DNA of 64,000 bases from positions 62,001-126,000 of the forward strand of contig NZ_JAUYRV010000039.1 in the NCBI RefSeq assembly GCF_030696665.1. Reading direction: 5' to 3'. The position numbers and the translations under genes are program-made. The notes under the pieces are model-generated. The model saw only the letters and a list, made by a program, of their open reading frames with translations, did not search any database and was not told the DNA's origin. This document shows positions 58,689-64,000 of this stretch, in pieces. Within the stretch, counting starts at the first letter, position 1. Every line of letters begins with the position of its first letter. The DNA comes from Novosphingobium sp. (GTDB lineage: Bacteria > Pseudomonadota > Alphaproteobacteria > Sphingomonadales > Sphingomonadaceae).

Positions 58689-60242
58689 ATGGGGCAGCTG
58701 TTGAAACTGATCGAGATCAGACGCAGTAGCGGCATTCTGCTGATCGCACGCAGGGGCACGTTCCCTGCGGTCATGCTCAAGGCGAGCGACGATCAACGCC
58801 GCGATTCCACCATCCGCACGCTGGCGCAGGATAAGCCCGCGATCATGCAGTTGCGGGCGCAATGGCAGAATGTGTTCCCTGCGCGCGCTCCGGAATCCTT
58901 CACACCGATCGAACTGGTGCGCACGGTGCAGCGCGAGCTTGGCGCGAGGTCGGTCGAAGCCGTGCTGCTGCGCACGCCGAAGATGCCGCTCAGCCCGGCC
59001 GATCTTGCCAATATCACCAGCGGCGCAGTCAACGTCGGCACGAACCAGCGCCGCCTGTTGATTGCGCGCAAAGGCGGGCTGCCAGCGGAAGTCCTGCCCT
59101 ATTTCAGCCCGGCTGAAGCGGTCGCAGTGCTGAATCAGTTGCGCGACAACGATGAGACGGCGCGGCAGATCGACCGGCAGGCCGGCAGGCTTTACCCCGA
59201 TGGCAAGGCCAAGCTGCAGGGCGCAAACCTGCGCCGGTTCCTTTCCCAGCAGATTAGCTTGGGCGCGATGGATGCAGCCGTCGTCACGCAGGCAGCAACC
59301 GCTGCCACACTTGCTGCCCGCCCGGATGCCGAAACGCCCGTGGGCAAGATGGGATCGCTCGACCGGATCGGGGAAGCACTGAAGCGTAGCACGCCCTATG
59401 CGGTCAAGGCGGGCGGCGATGCCATAAAAAGCGCTGTCGATGCATTTCTGCAGCCCGAAAGCATCGCCATCATGATCGCCATTGCCGCCGGGGTGGCGTT
59501 GGCCAACACCAACCCGCTAACCGGCGCGGCGGTCAACACCACGCTGGTCCTGCTGGCGTGGGCCAATGGCGGGTTGAAAGCCGTGCAAGGCATTGCCGCG
59601 TTCGTGCTGGCCACAGTTCAGGCACAAGGCGCCCGGACCGAGGCAGAACTGGAAGCCGCCGCAAAAGCCTATGGCGAAGCGCTGGGCGCGATGGGACCAG
59701 ACCTGATCATGGCCATCGTTGGAAGGTTCGTACCAAGGAAGGGTGGGGGAGGAAGTCGCGGCACGACTTCTGTCACCAACACCAATGCTCCACGCTCCAG
59801 CCCGACACCGACTCCTCGCCGTCAGCAGCCGTCGTCATCCAAAGCCCCTTCACCTCAACCGACACCGCCAAAGCAAAGCACCAAATCTGGTCAAAGCATT
59901 GCGCTTGGCAGTAAGGAAGCTGTGGCTTCGAAGAGGGTCTATGCGGAATCCTTCAACAGCAAGGAACCGTTGGTGATCGGTCGGCTGGAAGACACCAAGG
60001 CCGGTTCTGAACTGGGCATGCGCCGACTGAATGATCCTGATTGGACCATCAACGTCAACGATGCATGGGTTCAGGGCGGAATTGATGCCAAAAAGCCGTT
60101 TTATCTTGGCTCCAACCCGACCATAAACAATCTTCGGTCTGGCAACCCCCTCTATCCCAAGACTGTCTTCATGCGTGAATTGCAGCAACTGAAGGCGGCC
60201 GGTTACACCCGTCAGGGTGACTACATGATACCGCCACAATGA
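58689..60242 (+). CDS. polymorphic-toxin-like protein, candidate type VI effector
   Basis: This is 517 residues. An N-terminal region (1-250) is not recognised. Hydrophobic helices follow at about 258-275 and 281-312, as in membrane-passing toxins. A low-complexity linker rich in Gly, Pro, Ser and Thr spans about 348-405. A compact C-terminal domain (406-517) includes PFYLGSNPTINNLRSGNPLY and ends in ELQQLKAAGYTRQGDYMIPP. Trafficking part, linker and small C-terminal domain is the classic polymorphic-toxin plan. The next gene overlaps by four bases and is the likely immunity gene, and type VI genes follow on the other strand. The toxin activity cannot be named. Confidence 0.7.
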   Translation: MGQLLKLIEIRRSSGILLIARRGTFPAVMLKASDDQRRDSTIRTLAQDKPAIMQLRAQWQNVFPARAPESFTPIELVRTVQRELGARSVEAVLLRTPKMPLSPADLANITSGAVNVGTNQRRLLIARKGGLPAEVLPYFSPAEAVAVLNQLRDNDETARQIDRQAGRLYPDGKAKLQGANLRRFLSQQISLGAMDAAVVTQAATAATLAARPDAETPVGKMGSLDRIGEALKRSTPYAVKAGGDAIKSAVDAFLQPESIAIMIAIAAGVALANTNPLTGAAVNTTLVLLAWANGGLKAVQGIAAFVLATVQAQGARTEAELEAAAKAYGEALGAMGPDLIMAIVGRFVPRKGGGGSRGTTSVTNTNAPRSSPTPTPRRQQPSSSKAPSPQPTPPKQSTKSGQSIALGSKEAVASKRVYAESFNSKEPLVIGRLEDTKAGSELGMRRLNDPDWTINVNDAWVQGGIDAKKPFYLGSNPTINNLRSGNPLYPKTVFMRELQQLKAAGYTRQGDYMIPPQ

Positions 60243-60766
60243 CAGACGACATGGAAGCCGACAGTATGTTCTCCGAAGCCATCAAGGACGTAGAAAAGCT
60301 GAGTGTCCGGTTTCGCCCGGACCCTCAAAAGCTGGTGGAATTGTCCGCTCGGTTGGTCACAGAGTATGAACGGCTCACTTCCGAGCAACGGACAGCTCTT
60401 GAAGCGTCCCACGTCTGCAAGGGGCTTTGGAAAAAGCTCCTGCCGATGAGCGCTTATTTGGCTGAAATTGCGGTCGAAACCGACAACAAGGATTTGATAC
60501 GCTTGGCAATTATGCTGCATGTCATCGAAGATTTTGACTACGATTATCGGGAAAATTTCCGATACCTAGTCTTGATAGACTATGCCGCACGGCAAATTGA
60601 GGTCAGCTTCAAAGCTGTTGTCGATACAACCAAACAAGTGGCCTCTGCGCGTGCATGGATGCAACTGACAGGATTTGCAGATCGCGATCCTGAACTAAAC
60701 AAACTTTCGTCCTTTCAGATCAAGGCAACGCAATCGGCCAAAGGCTTTCGCTTCGAGCCTGCCTGA
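60239..60766 (+). CDS. putative immunity protein for the upstream toxin
   Basis: This is 175 residues, acidic and helical, with no signal peptide and no recognised family. Its ATG overlaps the toxin-like stop (ATGA, 60239-60242). Base composition falls clearly compared with its neighbours, as often seen for toxin tips and immunity genes acquired together. If the toxin acts in the cytoplasm, this protein would bind and block it there. Both the assignment and the idea of a pair rest on position and gene layout. Bases 60767-60905 after it hold nothing recognised. Confidence 0.6.
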   Translation: MTDDMEADSMFSEAIKDVEKLSVRFRPDPQKLVELSARLVTEYERLTSEQRTALEASHVCKGLWKKLLPMSAYLAEIAVETDNKDLIRLAIMLHVIEDFDYDYRENFRYLVLIDYAARQIEVSFKAVVDTTKQVASARAWMQLTGFADRDPELNKLSSFQIKATQSAKGFRFEPA

Positions 60767-60905
60767 TGCTCGGATTTGGGTAGAGAGATTTGCTTTTTTG
60801 ACGATGCCTAAAGCACCTGCTTTCACATGACAGAAGCAGCGCGGATCTGGATTTCCCTTGATCCGCACTACTTCTTCCAGATGGATTTTCGCCAGAGCCG
60901 CGAGT

Positions 60906-63560
60906 TCACCCAAACCGATACCCGAACCCGTCGCCCTCAACCGTCACATCAATCGCCTTCACCTCTTCCCCGTTCATCTGCCGGTTGAGCAGTTCAATCG
61001 ACAGGTCAGGCAGCATCGTGTTGGTCAGGATCGCGTCGATCAGGCGGCCACCGCTGGCCACTTCGTTACAGCGCGAGACGATCAACTCGACCACCTCCTG
61101 GCTATAGTTGAACGCGATGCCGTGGCTGTCGGCGATGCGTTTGACGATGCGGTTCAGCTGGATGCGCACGATGCCTTGCAGCATCGTCGGGCTGAGCGGG
61201 TAATAGGGCAGCACGATCAGGCGGCCCAGCAGCGCGGGCGGGAAGACCTTGAGCAGTTCGGGGCGCAGCGCGGTTGCCAGCGCTTCCGGCTCGGGCTTCA
61301 TCTCCTCGTCCTCGCTCATCGTGGTGATGAGGTCGGTGCCGACGTTGCTGGTCAGCAGGATCAGCGTGTTCTTGAAATCGATGTAGCGGCCTTCGGCATC
61401 GTTCATGAAGCCCTTGTCGAACACCTGGAAAAACATCTCGTGGACATCGGGGTGGGCTTTCTCAACCTCGTCGAGCAACACCACCGAATAGGGACGACGG
61501 CGAACCGCCTCGGTAAGAACACCGCCCTGCCCGTAACCAACATAGCCTGCGGGCGCACCCTTGAGCGTCGAGACGGTGTGCGCTTCCTGAAACTCGCTCA
61601 TGTTGATAACGATCAGGCTGTCGTCGCCACTGAACAGCAGTTCCGAAAGCACCATCGCCGTCTCGGTCTTGCCCACGCCCGAAGGCCCGCACAGCATGAA
61701 TACGCCCACCGGCTTGTTGGGATTGTCGAGCTTGGCGCGGCTGGTCTGGATGCGCTTGGCGATGGAATCCATCGCATGGTCCTGCCCGATGACCCGCTTC
61801 TTTAGCTGGTCAGAAATGGTCAGCACGCTTTCGATTTCGTTCTTGACCATGCGTCCCATCGGGATGCCGGTCCAGTCCCCGACAACTGCCGCAATCGCGT
61901 CCTGATCGACCACACCGAACACCATCGGATTATCGCCGTGTGCCTCGGCCATCGTGGCCAGCGCCGTTTTGAGCGCGTCCTTGAGCGCGTCCTCGCCCTC
62001 AACCGGCGCGTCGCCCGCCGCCTTGCGCGCTTCAGTCAACGCATCGCGCGCGGCAACCACCCCGGTCAGAGCATCCTTCTCGCGCTCCCACTTGGCGTTG
62101 ACCCCCTCAAGCGCGGTGGTGGCTTCGGCAATCGCCTCCTCCAGCTTGGGCAGACGTTCGCCGCTGGTGTACTGGCCGCCCGCTTCCCGCAGCGCGATTT
62201 CGCGTTCCACTTCAAGCAGTTCCAGCCGCCGCTTGCGGTCCTCGACTTGTGCAGGCGTGGAATGCTGTGAAACCGCCACACGCGCGCAAGCGGTATCGAG
62301 CAGGCTGACCGCCTTGTCCGGCAACTGCCGCGCCGGAACATAGCGCTGCGAAAGCTTGACCGCCGCCTCAACCGCTTCGTCCAGCACGACGACGTTGTGG
62401 TGCTTTTCCATCATCGGCGCGACCGAGCGGATCATCGCCACAGCCTTGTCCGTCTCAGGCTCGGCCACGTCCACCGTCTGAAACCGCCGGGTCAGCGCCG
62501 GATCTTTCTCGAAGTACTGGCGGTATTCGGCATAGGTAGTCGCCGCAATGGTCCGCAGGTTCCCGCGCGCCAGTGCAGGCTTGAGCAGATTGGCGGCATC
62601 GCCGGTTCCGGCCTGTCCGCCTGCACCGATCAGGGTGTGCGCTTCGTCGATGAACAGCACGATGGGGGTAGGGCTGGCCTCAACCTCGTCGATAACCTGG
62701 CGCAGGCGCTTTTCGAATTCGCCTTTCATGCTCGCGCCGGCCTGCATCAAGCCTATGTCGAGGCTACGGAGTGTAACGCCCTGAAGCGAGGGCGGCACGT
62801 CGCCATCGACAATGCGCTTGGCGAAGCCTTCGACGACGGCGGTCTTGCCCACGCCCGCCTCGCCCACAAGGATCGGGTTGTTCTGGCGGCGGCGCAGGAG
62901 GATGTCGACGCACTGGCGGATCTCGCTGTCACGCCCAACGATGCGGTCGATCTTGCCGTCGCGGGCCTGCTGGGTCAGGTCGACCGAAAACTTGATCAGC
63001 GCCTCGCCATCGGCGACCGGGCCGGGACCGGCCTCACCGCCAGCGCCGCCTGCTGCCACAGCACCTTCCGTTTGGGTCGATTCGCTACTGGCTGCACAAA
63101 TTTGCTCGAACTGGTCGCCCAGTCGCTCAGCATGAACCTTGCGGAATTCCGAACTGATCGCGAACAGCACGTTCTTCAGCTTGTCGTCCGCCAACATGCC
63201 AAGCAGCAGGTGTCCCGTACGCACCCGACCGGCTCCAAATCGCAGTGAAGCGCAGACCCAGCCTTCCTGGATCGCTTCGCCGATCTGCGGCGAAATCGCC
63301 GAGATTGAGCTGGCCCCGCGCGGCAGGGCATCCAGTGCAGCCACTATGTCGCGCTGCAGCACTTCTTCCGACAGGCCAAAGGCTGCGCGGATCGCAGCAA
63401 TGTCGTTTTGCGGGTTTTGCAGCAGAACGTGCATCCAGTGAACCAGTTGCAACTCTGGATTCCCGCGGAGCTTGCAGAAAGTGATGGCCGTTTCCGCTAC
63501 GGCCTTGCGCGCGGTCGAATTCAAACGCCCGAACAGGGCTTCGAAGGTAATCCCGGTCAT
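60906..63560 (-). CDS. tssH: type VI secretion ATPase ClpV
   Basis: This is 884 residues, an AAA+ unfoldase that takes apart the contracted TssB-TssC sheath so it can be reused. An N-terminal Clp repeat domain (1-150) comes first. A short Gly/Ala-rich linker (about 158-185) precedes the first ATPase module, with Walker A GEAGVGKT at 233-240. A coiled middle domain and a second ATPase module follow, with Walker A GPSGVGKT near 623-630. The ClpV-type C-terminal region ends the chain. The linker and N-terminal domain distinguish it from ClpB. Its ATG overlaps the tssG stop by four bases, so both belong to one type VI operon. Confidence 0.93.
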   Translation of the reverse strand: MTGITFEALFGRLNSTARKAVAETAITFCKLRGNPELQLVHWMHVLLQNPQNDIAAIRAAFGLSEEVLQRDIVAALDALPRGASSISAISPQIGEAIQEGWVCASLRFGAGRVRTGHLLLGMLADDKLKNVLFAISSEFRKVHAERLGDQFEQICAASSESTQTEGAVAAGGAGGEAGPGPVADGEALIKFSVDLTQQARDGKIDRIVGRDSEIRQCVDILLRRRQNNPILVGEAGVGKTAVVEGFAKRIVDGDVPPSLQGVTLRSLDIGLMQAGASMKGEFEKRLRQVIDEVEASPTPIVLFIDEAHTLIGAGGQAGTGDAANLLKPALARGNLRTIAATTYAEYRQYFEKDPALTRRFQTVDVAEPETDKAVAMIRSVAPMMEKHHNVVVLDEAVEAAVKLSQRYVPARQLPDKAVSLLDTACARVAVSQHSTPAQVEDRKRRLELLEVEREIALREAGGQYTSGERLPKLEEAIAEATTALEGVNAKWEREKDALTGVVAARDALTEARKAAGDAPVEGEDALKDALKTALATMAEAHGDNPMVFGVVDQDAIAAVVGDWTGIPMGRMVKNEIESVLTISDQLKKRVIGQDHAMDSIAKRIQTSRAKLDNPNKPVGVFMLCGPSGVGKTETAMVLSELLFSGDDSLIVINMSEFQEAHTVSTLKGAPAGYVGYGQGGVLTEAVRRRPYSVVLLDEVEKAHPDVHEMFFQVFDKGFMNDAEGRYIDFKNTLILLTSNVGTDLITTMSEDEEMKPEPEALATALRPELLKVFPPALLGRLIVLPYYPLSPTMLQGIVRIQLNRIVKRIADSHGIAFNYSQEVVELIVSRCNEVASGGRLIDAILTNTMLPDLSIELLNRQMNGEEVKAIDVTVEGDGFGYRFG

Positions 63561-64000
63561 ATTGAGGGCTTCCTTTTTCTCAAGCTTGTCTTGCGAAGAT
63601 GTGCGTCAGCCCGGATCGGGCCGGTGGAAAACGTTTGAACAGCCGCCACTTCGGAGCCGGTGGCCGATCCGAGTTTGCGGCGGCGTCGCGCGATGGCGGC
63701 GATGGCCGAGCCACGCGGTTTCACCCAGCCCGACCAGCCAAGCCGGGTCTTGCCATCAAGCCGCGCGGGCGGCGCGTGTTCGTCGGCCAGTTCGACGCAG
63801 AGATCCCATTCAAGATGCGTGGGCTTGAATGCCTCAATGGCTTCGGCGGCCACGGCAAAGCGGGTGCCGCCGGGCATGAGCGAGAGGTAATCAGCGTGGT
63901 TTTGCGCGCGCACGATCACGCGAAACGCATCGGACGCGCTGTAGATGCGCCCACCCAGCACCGTATCCTGCCCCAGCGTGGCGTAACTGCGACCAAGCCG
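63557..64000 (-). CDS. tssG: type VI baseplate protein TssG, C-terminal part (cut by window edge)
   Basis: 147 residues are visible; the frame is open to the last base, so the start lies outside the window. The segment GRSYATLGQDTVLGGRIYSA then FRVIVRAQNHADYLSLMPGG, followed by LEWDLCVELA and LGWSGWVKP, matches the C-terminal pattern of TssG (YxSLLPGG…FDWD…RLGWTTWL). TssG wedges TssF in the baseplate. The last 35 residues are basic and low-complexity, an unusual extension. The overlap with tssH indicates the usual tssF-tssG-tssH type of order running in from the right. Confidence 0.82.
   Translation of the reverse strand, partial: RLGRSYATLGQDTVLGGRIYSASDAFRVIVRAQNHADYLSLMPGGTRFAVAAEAIEAFKPTHLEWDLCVELADEHAPPARLDGKTRLGWSGWVKPRGSAIAAIARRRRKLGSATGSEVAAVQTFSTGPIRADAHLRKTSLRKRKPSI

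Noticed and set aside
1..64000. CRISPR arrays and rRNA genes
   Set aside because: No regularly spaced direct repeats and no rRNA-like conserved sequence were seen. The only short repeats are the attachment sites, the island repeat, the CCCCCAT units and the hairpins listed.

Overview
The window looks like a chromosomal segment of a sphingomonad-type alphaproteobacterium (Novosphingobium, Sphingomonas or a relative). It has high GC, strong NNC/NNG codon use in the core genes, several large TonB-dependent receptors, a DUF885 exopeptidase, MtgA and an SIMPL protein. The genus is an inference; no rRNA or other phylogenetic marker is present.

Layout. (1) 1-869 is the end of an assimilatory nitrate reductase gene translationally coupled to the sirohaem gene cobA. 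(2) About 830-25,600 looks like an old, decaying genomic island. Its outer ends carry copies of the 3' end of tRNA-Gly(CCC): 20 bases inside the cobA 3' end and 27 bases at 25,475, next to the intact tRNA at 25,597-25,670. Two tyrosine-integrase relics, an IS1182-type element, a dispersed intergenic repeat, KefB and acetyl-CoA-transferase fragments and an N-terminally shortened Fic gene all lie inside. Its working cargo is: a PspA envelope-stress operon with novel membrane proteins (three starting M-I-R-[KR]-P) facing a LemA-M48 protease pair; a MerR-controlled methyltransferase-DUF3703 fusion; a UspA / P-type ATPase / alcohol dehydrogenase cluster behind an FNR/FixK-type box; and a sensor kinase-LuxR regulator pair divergent from an autotransporter.

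(3) About 25.9-38.2 kb is core-like sequence. It contains a DUF885 peptidase, then a complete quinohemoprotein amine dehydrogenase operon (qhpA-D-C-B-G-F-E, mostly 4-base overlaps) that oxidises primary amines and includes the whole cofactor-building kit: radical SAM QhpD, flavin monooxygenase QhpG, exporter QhpF and leader protease QhpE. A TPR-sulfotransferase follows. (4) 38.3-48.8 kb holds two TonB receptors, a glyoxalase-type protein, an SIMPL protein, a metallophosphatase, MtgA and a CRP-like regulator.

(5) 49.5-57.1 kb is an overlapping set of three: a class III nucleotide cyclase with AAA and TPR regions, an atypical cytochrome P450, and a 1,043-residue membrane-spanning DyP-type peroxidase. 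I do not recognise this as a described system. (6) 57.1-64 kb is a PKMT-like methyltransferase, a polymorphic-toxin-like protein with an overlapping putative immunity gene, and the type VI secretion genes tssH (clpV) and tssG, the last cut by the window edge. The best candidates for undescribed biology are the cyclase-P450-DyP operon, the toxin-immunity pair beside the type VI genes, the M-I-R-K-P membrane proteins of the PspA operon, and the tRNA-bounded island.
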